NCBI RefSeq assembly: GCF_000802185.1
Contig: NZ_KN676113.1
Location: forward strand, 4,235,430 to 4,299,429
Direction of reading: 5' to 3'
Length of the DNA stretch: 64,000 nt
Source: Belnapia sp. F-4-1
GTDB lineage: Bacteria > Pseudomonadota > Alphaproteobacteria > Acetobacterales > Acetobacteraceae
The notes under the pieces were generated by a model. That model searched no databases. It saw nothing but the letters and a program-made list of their open reading frames with translations, and had not been told where the DNA came from. Every line of letters begins with the position of its first letter. The stretch's first letter is position 1. Positions 24,652-35,274 of the stretch are shown here, piece after piece. Made by a program: the position numbers and the translations under genes.

Positions 24652-26298
24652 TCAGGCCGCCTTGCGCGGCAGATCCCGCATGAACCGCTCGAGCTGGTCC
24701 AGCTGGTCCGGCCTGGCGGTGAAGCGGAGGCGCGGCGCGCCCTCGCCGGAGACGACCTCGGCCGGCAGTTCGAGCCTCGCCGCGGTCAGGCGCAGCGTCA
24801 CCGCGGCGCCGGCTGCGAAGGAGGCCGGCCCCGGGCTGAGGCGGCATCCGCCGCGCGACAGGTCCACCAGCGTGACGCCTACGGGAGGGGCGCCCGGTTG
24901 CGCGGCAAGGATTTCCGCCGGCAGGGTCACCGCCAACCGCTCATGCTCGCGCCGCTCCACCTCCGGCGCCGCCTCACGGACGATGCGGGTCAATATGCGG
25001 TTGAGGTGCTCCATTCCCGCCTGCGCCTCCTCCGCCGCACCACGCACGGAGGCCGAGCTCCCCGCCGCCGCATCGGCCCGGCCGGAGACCAGCGAGATGC
25101 GCTGGCTCACCGACCCCGTCGCAACCGAGGCGACCTCGACGGCGCGGGCGATCTCCCGCGTCGCCGCAGTCTGCTGCTCCATGGCGGCGGCGATTGCGGC
25201 GGCGGCCTGATCGACTTCGGCGACGGCACCGGCCATCTCGCGCACCACCGTCACCGCGTTGTCGGTCGCGCTGGAGACTTCCTGTACTTGGCGGCTGATT
25301 TCCTCGGTCGCCTTGGCGGTCTGCGCGGCGAGGCTCTTCACCTCATTGGCGACCACGGCGAAGCCCTTGCCGGCCTCGCCCGCCCGTGCCGCCTCGATCG
25401 TGGCGTTCAGCGCGAGCAGGTTGGTCTGCCCGGCGATGCCGGCGATCAGCCGCGCGACATTGCCGATGCGCCCAACCTCCTCGGCAAGGGTGGCGATGCG
25501 GCGCCGGCCTTCGTTCCCATGCTCGGTCGCCCGCCGGGTCGCGCCGGTGGCGCCGGTGATCTGCTGCGCGATCTCCTGGATGGAGGCGCCGAGCTGGTCC
25601 GTCGCCGCGGCCACGGTCTGCACGTTCTGCTGCGCTTCCCCGGTGGCGAGGGTGACGGCCTGGCTGTCCTCCGCCAGGGCGGCGACGGTGTCGGCCATCG
25701 CCACGGCATCGGCGATCACGCGCCCCATGGTGGCGGTGAGGTTGGTGACCGCCTGGAAGCTCTCCGTCTCGACCCGTTCGGCCATGGCACGGAGCGAGAG
25801 CTTGCGCGATTCGAAGGCGGCCTCGGTAAAGGTTTCGAGCAGCAATTCGCTGTGCAGCCAGGCCGCGCGCGAAAGGCTTGCCTGCAATCTCGCCTTCTCG
25901 GCCTGGCGGCGGCTCGGCCAGCGCCCCGGGGGCGCCGCCAGGCCGAGCGCCTCCGTGACCGCCTGCATGACGGAGGCGGCACAGAAGGAGACGCCGAAGA
26001 TGGGCAGCCCGTGCTCATGCAGCACGCGGCCGAGAAGATGGGCCGAGGCGACGAAGTCCTCGTCTAGCCGGCCACCGACGAGGCGCTGCCAATGGGCCAC
26101 GCGGGCCGCATGCACCGCCGGATGCCGCAGCACTTCGGTGATCTCCGGCCAGTCCGATAGCTCCGTCGCCCGGTCCTGGATCAGCCCCGGCAGGCGCGTC
26201 GCGGCGAACCCCCGAAGTTCGGCCAGGGCTTCAAGATCAGCAGGCGTGACATGGAAGGCAAGCATGCGTTGGTGGAGCGACTGGTCGGACTTGGACAA
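24652..26298 (-). CDS. Soluble globin-coupled-sensor-like chemoreceptor with C-terminal PilZ domain
   Basis: About 548 residues from TTG 26298 (ATG 26265 is an alternative). Residues 1-160 resemble a protoglobin sensor: '[19 protein letters not shown]' followed by '[15 protein letters not shown]', where His94 would be the proximal haem ligand. The middle is a methyl-accepting signalling domain with the conserved tip '[26 protein letters not shown]' and '[20 protein letters not shown]'. The C-terminus has a PilZ-like domain, 'RREHERLAV' (RxxxR) and 'DLSRGGC' (DxSxxG), the c-di-GMP binding motifs. No transmembrane span is seen, so it is cytoplasmic. It could link oxygen and c-di-GMP to motility. 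No che genes lie nearby. Haem binding is inferred. Confidence 0.8.
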   Translation of the reverse strand: MSKSDQSLHQRMLAFHVTPADLEALAELRGFAATRLPGLIQDRATELSDWPEITEVLRHPAVHAARVAHWQRLVGGRLDEDFVASAHLLGRVLHEHGLPIFGVSFCAASVMQAVTEALGLAAPPGRWPSRRQAEKARLQASLSRAAWLHSELLLETFTEAAFESRKLSLRAMAERVETESFQAVTNLTATMGRVIADAVAMADTVAALAEDSQAVTLATGEAQQNVQTVAAATDQLGASIQEIAQQITGATGATRRATEHGNEGRRRIATLAEEVGRIGNVARLIAGIAGQTNLLALNATIEAARAGEAGKGFAVVANEVKSLAAQTAKATEEISRQVQEVSSATDNAVTVVREMAGAVAEVDQAAAAIAAAMEQQTAATREIARAVEVASVATGSVSQRISLVSGRADAAAGSSASVRGAAEEAQAGMEHLNRILTRIVREAAPEVERREHERLAVTLPAEILAAQPGAPPVGVTLVDLSRGGCRLSPGPASFAAGAAVTLRLTAARLELPAEVVSGEGAPRLRFTARPDQLDQLERFMRDLPRKAA

Positions 26299-26374
26299 GG
26301 CGGATGACCCCGAGGCATTGCCGGCCGCCGAGCGCGGCCAAGGCAAACCCTAGGGCTGCGAAGCTTAAGAATGC

Positions 26375-27151
26375 CTAAAGCCGGCCGATATGCAGCCCGC
26401 CATCGACGTGGAATGCATCACCCGTGGAGAAGGGGATGGCGCCCGAGAGCAGCCCGGTGATGGCCCGCGCCACGTCTCCGGCCTCGCCCCAGCGGCGGAT
26501 CGGCGCAAGGCCGTCGGCGATGCGCTGCGTGTAGCGTTCGGCGACGGCCTCGGTCATCGCCGTGCGGATGACGCCGGGACGCACTTCGTAGACGGGGATG
26601 CCGTCCTCGGCAAGGCGGAGCGCGAAGCAGCGCGCCACCATGGAGAGCGCGGCCTTGCTCGCGCTGTAATCGGCCCGGTCGGGGCTGGCGAGGGCGGCGT
26701 TGGCCGAGGTGACGAAGACGATGCCGCGCGGCCCGCGCCGTGGCGCATCTGCCGCCACCATGCGCCGGGCCAGGGCCTGGGTCAGGAAGAAGGGAGCGCG
26801 GGTGTTGACCGCCAGCGCCCGGTCCCAGCTTTCCGGCGCGAGGTCGAGCAGGTCGCCGCGGACCAGCGTGCCGACGCCTGCATTGTTCACCACCGCCTCG
26901 ATGCCGCCGCCGATCTCCCAGGCGAGGTCGGCGATCTTCGCCACCGCCGCCGGGTCGGCCAGGTCGCAGAAGCGGAAGTCGAAGTCGCCGCCGGCGGCGA
27001 CGACGGCATGGCCGGTCTCCCGCGCCCCTTCCAGCTCCTTGTCGATGGCGATGATGTCGTAGCCGGCGCCGGCGAGGGCGATGCAGGTTGCCGCCCCCAT
27101 GCCGCGCCGCGCTCCCGTCACCAGCGCCACCGGCTTCGTCCCGCTCGCCAT
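26375..27151 (-). CDS. SDR-family oxidoreductase (3-oxoacyl-ACP reductase-like)
   Basis: 258 residues from ATG 27151. The cofactor motif 'VALVTGARRGMGAATCIAL' (TGxxxGxG) is at 8-26. 'IAIDKELEGARET' gives the acidic end of strand 2, favouring NAD(H). 'VVNNAGVGT' (NNAG), catalytic Ser in 'VTSANAALASPDR' and 'YSASKAAL' (YxxxK) are present. The C-terminus 'STGDAFHVDGGLHIGRL' is the usual classical-SDR ending. The substrate is unknown. It is divergent from the AroE-like operon with 67 bp between starts and could act in the same pathway. The longer upstream frame overlaps the AroE-like gene and is a shadow. Confidence 0.88.
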   Translation of the reverse strand: MASGTKPVALVTGARRGMGAATCIALAGAGYDIIAIDKELEGARETGHAVVAAGGDFDFRFCDLADPAAVAKIADLAWEIGGGIEAVVNNAGVGTLVRGDLLDLAPESWDRALAVNTRAPFFLTQALARRMVAADAPRRGPRGIVFVTSANAALASPDRADYSASKAALSMVARCFALRLAEDGIPVYEVRPGVIRTAMTEAVAERYTQRIADGLAPIRRWGEAGDVARAITGLLSGAIPFSTGDAFHVDGGLHIGRL

Positions 27152-27218
27152 GGCCTTCCTCTGCACGATGCTTGGGTGGAGGATGCGTGAGGCGGATGGA
27201 CAGCGGAAGGGGTTCAGC

Positions 27219-28022
27219 ATGCCGATCACCGGTCGGGCCCGGCTCTTCGCCATCATCGGCGATCCGGTGGGGGTGGTGCGCTCGCCGGAGTGGTGGAACG
27301 CGGCCTTCGCGCGGGCGGGGCTGGATGCCGTCTTCCTGCCGGTGGAGGTCGCCGGTGGCGACCTTCCCGTGGCCTGGCGCGGGCTCACGCGGCTTCGAAA
27401 CCTCGACGGGATCGTGCTCACCATGCCGCACAAGCAGGCGGTGGTGCCGCTGCTCGATGGGCTGGGGCCGATGGCGCGGCTGACGGGGGCCGTGAATACG
27501 GTGCGGCGGCGGGTGGATGGCGGTTGGGAAGGCGAGATGTTCGACGGCGAGGGCTTCGTCGCCGGGTTGCGGGCGGCGGGGCATGAGCCGGCGGGAATGC
27601 GGGCCCTGCAGGTCGGCTGCGGCGGGGCGGGGCGGGCGATCGCCTTCGCCCTGGCGCGGGCGGGGGTGGCCTCGCTCGCCCTCTCCGATACGGCGCCGGG
27701 GCGGGCGGGGGCGCTGGCCGAGGCGGCCGGCGAGGCCTTCCCCGATTGTGCGGTGGCGGCGGGGCTGGCCGATCCGGCGGGATATGACCTCATCGTGAAT
27801 GCGACGCCCTTGGGGCTTCGGCCGGGCGATGTGCTGGCGGTGGAACCGGGGCGGCTCTCGGCCGGCCAGGTGGTGGCGGACGTGATTCCCAATCCGGAGC
27901 GCACGCCGCTGCTGGACGCGGCGGCCGTGGCGGGGTGTGATACAGTTTCAGGCCGCGCGATGTTCGAAGGCCAGGCAAGACTGGCCGCGGCCTATCTGGG
28001 GTTCGTGGGCCTGGGAGGGTAA
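27219..28022 (+). CDS. Shikimate/quinate dehydrogenase-like protein (AroE family)
   Basis: 267 residues from ATG 27219 with GGAAGGGG upstream. The N-terminal substrate domain holds 'AIIGDPVGVVRSPEWWNAAF', 'VLTMPHKQAVVPLL' with the catalytic Lys, and 'FDGEGFVAGLR', where Asp replaces the canonical NTDG pattern. The Rossmann motif is 'ALQVGCGGAGRAIAFALARAG', and it ends 'GQARLAAAYLGF'. This is likely a paralogue rather than the housekeeping AroE, since the substrate loop departs from 'SxSxxxHN' (here RSPEWWN). It is first in a four-gene operon, 2 bp before the amidohydrolase gene. A quinate-, shikimate- or aminoshikimate-like acid is a possible substrate, by inference. Confidence 0.8.
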   Translation: MPITGRARLFAIIGDPVGVVRSPEWWNAAFARAGLDAVFLPVEVAGGDLPVAWRGLTRLRNLDGIVLTMPHKQAVVPLLDGLGPMARLTGAVNTVRRRVDGGWEGEMFDGEGFVAGLRAAGHEPAGMRALQVGCGGAGRAIAFALARAGVASLALSDTAPGRAGALAEAAGEAFPDCAVAAGLADPAGYDLIVNATPLGLRPGDVLAVEPGRLSAGQVVADVIPNPERTPLLDAAAVAGCDTVSGRAMFEGQARLAAAYLGFVGLGG

Positions 28023-28024
28023 CG

Positions 28025-29101
28025 GTGCCGAACTACGGCCAATTCCGCCCGATCGATTGCGACCTGCATCCGATGGTGCCGGGCATGGCGGCGCTCACGC
28101 CCTATATGGATGAGTTCTGGCGCGACCAGGCGGTGGAGCGGGGGATCACCACGCTCGATACCCAGTCCTGGCCGGTGCGCTCGCCGAAGACCATCCGCGC
28201 CGACTGGCGCGGTGCGGACGGGCGGGGAGCGGCGACGGTCGGGCAGCTTCAGGCGCAGTCGCTGGACCGGCTGGGCACCGAGCTCGGCATTCTCAACCCG
28301 CTCTACGGCGTGCAGCTGGTCTTCAACGAGGACATGGCGGCGGCCTTCACCCGGGCGCTCAACGACTGGACGCGGGCGGAGTGGCTCGACAAGGACGACC
28401 GGCTGCGGGCCTCGATCGTGCTGCCGTTGCAGAGCGTCGAGGCGGCGGTCGGGGAAATCGAGCGGCTGGCGGGGGACAGGCGCTTCGTGCAGGTGCTGGC
28501 TCTGGCGATGGGGGAGGTGCCGCTCGGGCGAAGGCAGTACTGGCCGATCTTCGAGGCCTGCGTGCGGCATGGGCTGCCGCTCGGCATCCATGCGGGCAGC
28601 GCGTATCGGCATCCGCAGACCTCGGTGGGGTGGACCAGCTATTACCTCGAGGAATATGCGGCCAATCAGCAGGCCTTCCAAAGCACGCTGGCGAGCCTCA
28701 TCACCGAGGGGGTCTTCTCCAAGTTTCCGGAGCTGCGGGTGGTGCTGCTGGAATCGGGCGTTTCCTGGCTGCCGGGCTTTCTCTGGCGCTTGCAGAAGAC
28801 CTGGAAGGGCGTGCGCTTCGAGGTGCCCTGGGTCGATCGGCTGCCGGCCGAGATCGTGCGGGACCAGGTGCGGCTGACCGTCCAGCCGCTGGATGCGCCG
28901 GAGGATGGCGCCATCGTGCAGCGGGTGATGGACCAGCTGCGCTCCGATGCGTTGCTGCTCTGGGCCTCGGACTGGCCGCATTGGCAATTCGACGGGGATG
29001 ACGCCATGCCGGCGGGCATCCCCGAGAGCCTCTGGCCGAAGCTCATGCGGGACAACCCGCTCGCCACCTATCAGCGCCTCAGCGAAGGAGTCGTGGCATG
29101 A
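28025..29101 (+). CDS. Amidohydrolase-2 family metal-dependent hydrolase/decarboxylase, first copy
   Basis: 358 residues from GTG 28025. It is a TIM barrel of the ACMSD-like amidohydrolase family. The first metal motif is modified to 'RPIDCDLHPMVPGM' (D-x-D-x-H). Barrel histidines are in 'LPLGIHAGSAYRHP', and the terminal Asp is in 'LLWASDWPHWQFD'. 'EGVFSKFPELRVVLLESGVSWLPGFLWRL' is the family's conserved strand 7. Enzymes of this group decarboxylate or hydrolyse aromatic and lactone acids using one zinc or manganese. It overlaps the next gene as ATGA. The exact substrate is unknown. Confidence 0.85.
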   Translation: MPNYGQFRPIDCDLHPMVPGMAALTPYMDEFWRDQAVERGITTLDTQSWPVRSPKTIRADWRGADGRGAATVGQLQAQSLDRLGTELGILNPLYGVQLVFNEDMAAAFTRALNDWTRAEWLDKDDRLRASIVLPLQSVEAAVGEIERLAGDRRFVQVLALAMGEVPLGRRQYWPIFEACVRHGLPLGIHAGSAYRHPQTSVGWTSYYLEEYAANQQAFQSTLASLITEGVFSKFPELRVVLLESGVSWLPGFLWRLQKTWKGVRFEVPWVDRLPAEIVRDQVRLTVQPLDAPEDGAIVQRVMDQLRSDALLLWASDWPHWQFDGDDAMPAGIPESLWPKLMRDNPLATYQRLSEGVVA

Positions 29102-30207
29102 ACGTGATTCAGCCGATCGCCGCCCCGGGAAAGCCTGCTGCCGCGACGCAGGGGCTGGTCGATGTCGATATCCACCCGAGGGCGGACAATATCGAGGCCT
29201 TCAAGCCGTTCCTCAGCGACAGGTGGTGGGAGCATCTGCAGACCTGGGGAATGCGGGCGCGGCATGGCTTCACGGCGGGGCAACCGCCCTTCCCGAAGGC
29301 GCAGCCGCTGGCCTCCCGGCGCGATGCCTGGCCGCCGACGGGGGGGACGCCGGCCTCCGACCTCGACTTCCTGCGCTTCCAGCTGCTCGACAATTACGGG
29401 ATCGACTACGGCGTGCTGAACCCGTTGCAGCCGAGCGGGCAGGGGGACCGGAACAACGGCTTCTCGGCGGCGATGGCCCATGCGGTCAACGAGTGGCAGC
29501 TCGAGGCCTGGCTCAGGCGCGAGCCGCGACTGAGGGGCAGCGTCGTCGTGCCCTATGAGGATCCGCAGGCTTCGGCGGCGGAAATCCGCAAGCGGGCGGG
29601 CGACCCGAATTTCTGCCAGGTGTTGATGATGAGCCGCACCGCGGAGCCGGCCGGCAACCCACGCTACTGGCCCATCTACGAGGCGGCGGTGGAGGCGGGG
29701 CTGCCGGTGGCCTTCCATGCCTTCGGCTACAGCGGCTGGGCGATGACGAACGGGGGGTGGCCCTCCTTCTATATCGAGGAGGTCAGCGAGCATGCGACCT
29801 CCTGCCAGAACCAGGTGATCTCGCTCGTCACGGAGGGGGTGTTCGAGCGCTTCCCCGGGCTGAAGGTGGTGCTGATCGAGTGCGGGTTCGGCTGGCTGCC
29901 CTCGGTCGGGTGGCGGCTCGACAAGCACTGGCGGCACCTGAAGAGCGAGGTGCCGCATCTGAAGCGGGCGCCGTCGGAGTATATCCGCGAGCATATCTGG
30001 GTCTCGACCCAGCCGATGGAGGAGCCGGAGCGGGGGCAGCATATCCTCGATATCTGCGAATGGGTCGGGTGGGACCGCATCCTGTTTGCCAGCGACTATC
30101 CGCACTGGGATTTCGACGACCCCCGCGCGGCGATCCCCGGCGTGATCCCGGCCGAGCGGCGGCGGGCGATCTATGGCGGGAATGCGCGGGCGCTGTATGG
30201 GTTCTGA
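29098..30207 (+). CDS. Amidohydrolase-2 family metal-dependent hydrolase/decarboxylase, second copy
   Basis: 369 residues from ATG 29098, overlapping the previous stop by 4 bp. It is a homologue of the preceding protein. 'GLVDVDIHPRADNIEAF' gives the D-x-H metal site, 'GLPVAFHAFGYSGWAM' the barrel His and 'ILFASDYPHWDFDDPRAAIPG' the catalytic Asp. 'EGVFERFPGLKVVLIECGFGWLPSVGWRLDKHW' is the shared strand 7 block. Two divergent copies in tandem suggest a heteromer or two consecutive steps on related substrates. The Rieske gene follows after 2 bp. Confidence 0.85.
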   Translation: MNVIQPIAAPGKPAAATQGLVDVDIHPRADNIEAFKPFLSDRWWEHLQTWGMRARHGFTAGQPPFPKAQPLASRRDAWPPTGGTPASDLDFLRFQLLDNYGIDYGVLNPLQPSGQGDRNNGFSAAMAHAVNEWQLEAWLRREPRLRGSVVVPYEDPQASAAEIRKRAGDPNFCQVLMMSRTAEPAGNPRYWPIYEAAVEAGLPVAFHAFGYSGWAMTNGGWPSFYIEEVSEHATSCQNQVISLVTEGVFERFPGLKVVLIECGFGWLPSVGWRLDKHWRHLKSEVPHLKRAPSEYIREHIWVSTQPMEEPERGQHILDICEWVGWDRILFASDYPHWDFDDPRAAIPGVIPAERRRAIYGGNARALYGF

Positions 30208-30209
30208 CC

Positions 30210-30623
30210 ATGGCGCGGATCGTGGTGGCGCCGGTGGGGGAGATCCCAGCCGGCGGTCAGAAACTCGTGGAAGCGGAGGGGAAGCGGATCGTCGTCTTCA
30301 ACCTCGGCGGCGAGTTCTATGCGCTGAGCGACCGGTGCCCGCATCAAGGGGGGAGCCTCTGCGCGGGGCTTGTCTCGGGGCATGTCGATAGTCCGGAGCC
30401 GGGCGTCTACCGCTATGCGCGGCGGGGCGAGATGGTGCGGTGCCCGTGGCACTACTGGGAGTTCGACATCCGGACGGGGAAGTCCTGGTTCGATCCGAAG
30501 CGGGTACAGGTGCGGCAATTCCCGGCGCAGGTGACGAGTGGCGCAGCGCTGGTGGAAGGCCCGTATGTGGCGGAAACCTTCGCCGTGCGGGTCGAGGACG
30601 AGTACGTCGTCGTCGAGGCCTGA
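30210..30623 (+). CDS. Rieske [2Fe-2S] ferredoxin-type protein
   Basis: 137 residues, a single Rieske domain. Cluster ligands are Cys43 and His45 in 'RCPHQGG' and Cys78 and His81 in 'CPWHYWEFD'. A loop of about 32 residues separates the pairs (usual 15-17), with 'SGHVDSPEPGVYRYARRGE'. The tail 'YVAETFAVRVEDEYVVVEA' is typical of soluble ferredoxin-like Rieske proteins of oxygenase systems. There is no signal or membrane segment. It would pass electrons to an oxygenase, yet no oxygenase is in this operon. It may instead act with the neighbouring enzymes. It is the last gene of the operon. Confidence 0.87.
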   Translation: MARIVVAPVGEIPAGGQKLVEAEGKRIVVFNLGGEFYALSDRCPHQGGSLCAGLVSGHVDSPEPGVYRYARRGEMVRCPWHYWEFDIRTGKSWFDPKRVQVRQFPAQVTSGAALVEGPYVAETFAVRVEDEYVVVEA

Positions 30624-30847
30624 CGACGTCCCACCCCAAATCCCTCGAGCGGTTGAAGTGGGCGATGGGTTTCGGTCATGAGGTCGATGGCTTGAGCCGG
30701 TGACTGAGGGTTTGCGGCGCGACCCTTTCAAAGGAAGTTGAAGGCGCCCTGGCTAAGCTGGGTGGCGAAACAGGTTCGGTGCGGTTGTCCGCCGGGTTAC
30801 CGATAGGCAAGGCCCATGAAAAAGAATGGGCCTCCGGAGGAACCCGA

Positions 30848-31780
30848 ATGAGTATCCGATTTGGCGGAGCCGGTGCCGACAGCCTGCCGGGCACGGATGG
30901 CCTTGATCTGCTCGTGGGGGCTGGCGGTGCCGACAGTCTGGACGGGCTGGCGGGGAGCGACGCGGTCTTCGGCGGCGACGGCGATGATAGCGTCTATGGC
31001 GGGGCGGGCGACGACCTCGTCTCGGGCGGCGCCGGTGACGACACGGTGGTCGGCGATGCCTCGGGCGGCGGGCCTGCCCCGGTCGAATCCGGCGGTACGC
31101 CGGGCCGCAACCTGCTCCTCGGCGGCGGCGGCAATGATTTCGTCCGCGGCGGCTATGGCGAGGACACCGCCTTCGGTGGCGCGGGGAACGACACCATCAT
31201 CGGCTGGGGCTTCGGGCCGCCAAGTCCGTCGGGCGCCGAGGCCTATGAGCGGTATGATGCCGCCGACCTGCTGCATGGCGGTCGCGGGAGCGACAGCATC
31301 CTGGGCGGCGGCGGGAACGATACCATTACCGGCGGCGCCGGTGATGACACGCTGCAGGGCGGGTACGACCTCGACCGCCTGACCGGCGGGGCCGGCGCCG
31401 ACCGCTTCCTCTTCGGCCGCGAGGACATTGCCGGGACGACCCTCGACAGCGGCGTGGGCCTGGGCAACCGGGATGTCGTTACCGACTTTCGGCAGGCCGA
31501 CCAGGATGTGCTCGACCTGGCTGGCTACCGCAGCGGCTTCCTGCCCCAGGACACGCCGCCGCCGATCTTCATCGGCACCGAGGCTTTCCGGGTTACGCCG
31601 GAGGACGGGCCCCGGATGCAGGTGCGCTACGAGGCCGAGGGCGACCGGACGATCGTGCAGGTCTATACCCAGTTCAACCTACCGCCGCCGGAGTATCCGC
31701 AGCCGAGGCCGGGCGTGACGGTGGAGATCGAGCTGCTCGGCGTGCAAGGGCTCAGCGCCGATGATGTCTTTCTCGGCTGA
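30848..31780 (+). CDS. RTX (hemolysin-type calcium-binding repeat) protein
   Basis: 310 residues from ATG 30848 with GGAGGA upstream. About 15 nonapeptide repeats of the GGxGxDxxx type are visible, for example 'GGDGDDSVYGGAGDDLVSGG', 'GGGGNDTITGGAGDDTLQGG' and 'GGAGADRFLF'. They bind calcium to form a parallel beta-roll. The C-terminal 90 residues ('DVVTDFRQADQDVLDLAGYR') form the secretion-associated cap of type I secreted proteins. No N-terminal signal is present, consistent with ABC-type (type I) secretion, although no secretion genes lie adjacent. No enzymatic domain is evident, so it may be structural or adhesive. Confidence 0.9.
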   Translation: MSIRFGGAGADSLPGTDGLDLLVGAGGADSLDGLAGSDAVFGGDGDDSVYGGAGDDLVSGGAGDDTVVGDASGGGPAPVESGGTPGRNLLLGGGGNDFVRGGYGEDTAFGGAGNDTIIGWGFGPPSPSGAEAYERYDAADLLHGGRGSDSILGGGGNDTITGGAGDDTLQGGYDLDRLTGGAGADRFLFGREDIAGTTLDSGVGLGNRDVVTDFRQADQDVLDLAGYRSGFLPQDTPPPIFIGTEAFRVTPEDGPRMQVRYEAEGDRTIVQVYTQFNLPPPEYPQPRPGVTVEIELLGVQGLSADDVFLG

Positions 31781-31871
31781 ATGGGCGAAGCGGCACTGAT
31801 CGTTTCATGGCTGCAACTTCGGGCTGGTTTTGCAAGGCGAACCGGCCGGGCGCGCGATGCGTTCGGCCCTC

Positions 31872-32909
31872 ATGCGAATCGGATGGTGTTGCAAATGGGT
31901 GCCGCCGGCGGGAGATGACCGGCTGGCGGCCTCGATGAACCTCAGGGATACGACGGTCGCGGCGCTCAGCCGGCTGGGGCCGGCGGAGGCGACGGCGAAG
32001 CTGCTCGGCCTCGTCGAGGGCAACATGCTGGCGCTGGCGGCGCAGGTGGAGGAGGCGGCGGCTGCGCCGCCCTTGGAGCGGTGCCTGCGCATCATCTCGA
32101 GCGTGCTTCCGGTCTATACGCACCCCGTCGCCAGGCCGCGCTATGCGGAGCGGGCGCTGCGGGAGGTGGTGGAGCGGGGGCTCATCGGGATCGGCGAGCG
32201 GGCGAGGGCGGCGGGGGTCCGGCTGTCCATGCACCCGGGCCAGTATTGCGTGCTGTCCACCGAGAACCCGCGGGCGCTGGCCAACAGCATCGAGGAACTC
32301 GATTACCATACCGAGGTGATGGGGATGCTCGGCCTCTCGGGCGGGTGGCACCGGGATGGTGCGCATATCAACATCCATGGCGGGGCGCGGGCGCCGGGGG
32401 TGGAGGGGTTCCGCCGGGGCTTTGCGCTGCTGTCGGAGGAGACGCAGGGGCTGCTGACCGTCGAGAATGACGAGATCGCCTATGGGCTCGATGACCTGCT
32501 GCCGCTCGCCGAGACGCTGCCGATCGTGCTCGACCTGCATCATCACTGGTGCCAGTCGCAGGGGGAGCATATCGCCCCCGATGATCCGCGGGTCGAGGTG
32601 GTGCGGGAGAGCTGGCTGGGGGTGCGGCCTATGGGGCATCTGAGCGCGCCGCGGGAGGGGCTGCTGCCGGGAGGGCTCGACCCCGACGTGCTGCCGGAAT
32701 TTGGGGGCTTGGTGGCAGCGGGGGTGCCGGCGCGGGAGCTCAGGGCGCATTCAGAGCGGATGTGGAACCGGGCGATCAATGACTGGGCGGTCGGGCACCT
32801 GGCCTGGACCGATCTTGAGGTGGAGGCGAAGGGAAAGAACCTTGCCAGCCATGACCTGGCGGAGGCGGCGATGCAGGGGAGGGTGGCTTCGCCCGCGGCG
32901 AGCCTGTAG
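31872..32909 (+). CDS. uvsE: UV damage endonuclease UvsE (UVDE)
   Basis: 345 residues from ATG 31872 (MRIGWCCKWV). UVDE is a TIM-barrel metalloenzyme that nicks 5' of UV photoproducts. Metal and active-site elements appear as 'RLSMHPGQYCVLS', 'HTEVMGMLG', 'HINIHGGA', 'LTVENDEIAYGLDD', 'IVLDLHHHWCQSQG' and 'AHSERMWNRA'. The length is that of bacterial UvsE. It is an uncommon repair route, suggesting a light-exposed lifestyle and complementing the UdgB gene near 59 kb. An ATG 15 bp upstream (MRSALMRIGW) is an alternative start. Confidence 0.9.
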   Translation: MRIGWCCKWVPPAGDDRLAASMNLRDTTVAALSRLGPAEATAKLLGLVEGNMLALAAQVEEAAAAPPLERCLRIISSVLPVYTHPVARPRYAERALREVVERGLIGIGERARAAGVRLSMHPGQYCVLSTENPRALANSIEELDYHTEVMGMLGLSGGWHRDGAHINIHGGARAPGVEGFRRGFALLSEETQGLLTVENDEIAYGLDDLLPLAETLPIVLDLHHHWCQSQGEHIAPDDPRVEVVRESWLGVRPMGHLSAPREGLLPGGLDPDVLPEFGGLVAAGVPARELRAHSERMWNRAINDWAVGHLAWTDLEVEAKGKNLASHDLAEAAMQGRVASPAASL

Positions 32910-32950
32910 AAGGCGCCTCCAACCTCCCTGTCCGGACCTTGCCGCAGACC

Positions 32951-33289
32951 ATGGCCACCGTTCTTCTTGTCATCCACCTCTTTGTGACCCTGGCCCTGAT
33001 CGGGGTGGTGCTGCTGCAGCGCAGCGAGGGGGGCGGACTCGGGATCGGCTCCTCGCAGGGGATGGGGTCCTTCATGAGCGGGCGGGGGACGGCCAACCTG
33101 CTGACGCGGACGACGGCAATCCTCGGGACGGCTTTCTTCGTGCTGTCGCTGGCCCTGGCGCTGCTCGGGCGGGGGACGGGGCTGCGGGGGTCGATTCTCG
33201 ACGTGGCGCCGACGCCGCCGGCCGCGACCGCGCCGGCTGTCCCGGCCGTGCCTGCCACCCCGGCCGCGCCGAGCGTGCCGACCAACTAG
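32951..33289 (+). CDS. secG: Preprotein translocase subunit SecG
   Basis: 112 residues. The first membrane span is 'VLLVIHLFVTLALIGVVLL' and the conserved cytoplasmic loop 'QRSEGGGLGIGSSQGMGSFMSGRGTANLLTR' (divided here only by family naming) is diagnostic. The second span is 'TAILGTAFFVLSLALALL'. A Pro/Ala-rich tail follows. SecG assists SecYE in protein export. It lies 217 bp before pyrG, the usual alphaproteobacterial neighbour, with a conserved hairpin element between. ATG 32951 is preferred to TTG 32939. Confidence 0.93.
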   Translation: MATVLLVIHLFVTLALIGVVLLQRSEGGGLGIGSSQGMGSFMSGRGTANLLTRTTAILGTAFFVLSLALALLGRGTGLRGSILDVAPTPPAATAPAVPAVPATPAAPSVPTN

Positions 33290-33339
33290 TCGCTAGGCCG
33301 CTTCGCAACCGCGACGGCCTCCTCGCTGACCGAACTCAA

Positions 33340-33400
33340 GCTTTCCAAAGGCCTTTCGGCCTTTGGCGGGGAAGGCTGGGGAGGGGCAGAGCCCCTCTTG
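33340..33400 (+). repeat. Hairpin-forming intergenic repeat after secG
   Basis: Two hairpins are seen: ccaaaggc...gcctttgg (33345-33366) and gaggggc-aga-gcccctc (33381-33397). The core ggcctttcggcctttggcgg (33350-33369) recurs exactly at 39559-39578 after ftsB. It follows the secG stop by about 50 bp and may act as a terminator or attenuating element. The second arm set ends in cttg, a short T-poor tail. Confidence 0.6.
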
Positions 33401-33497
33401 ATCCGATTCGGTGCGTTACAAGGCACGCCGCCGCATAGCTGACCCCTTGGGGCCCGATGTGATCGCGGGTAGCGGAGCGCGCCGGAGCCGGTTATGA

Positions 33498-35147
<1,650 letters not shown>

Positions 35148-35274
35148 GCGCGTCCATCTGCCTGCAATCACAGGGAAAGCCGGGGCGACGCATGGTGCCG
35201 TCCCGGTTGCGCTTGACCTGGGCGCGCGCCGGGGTCTCACTCGGCGCCGAACCAGCCGAAAAGAGGGAAACCGC

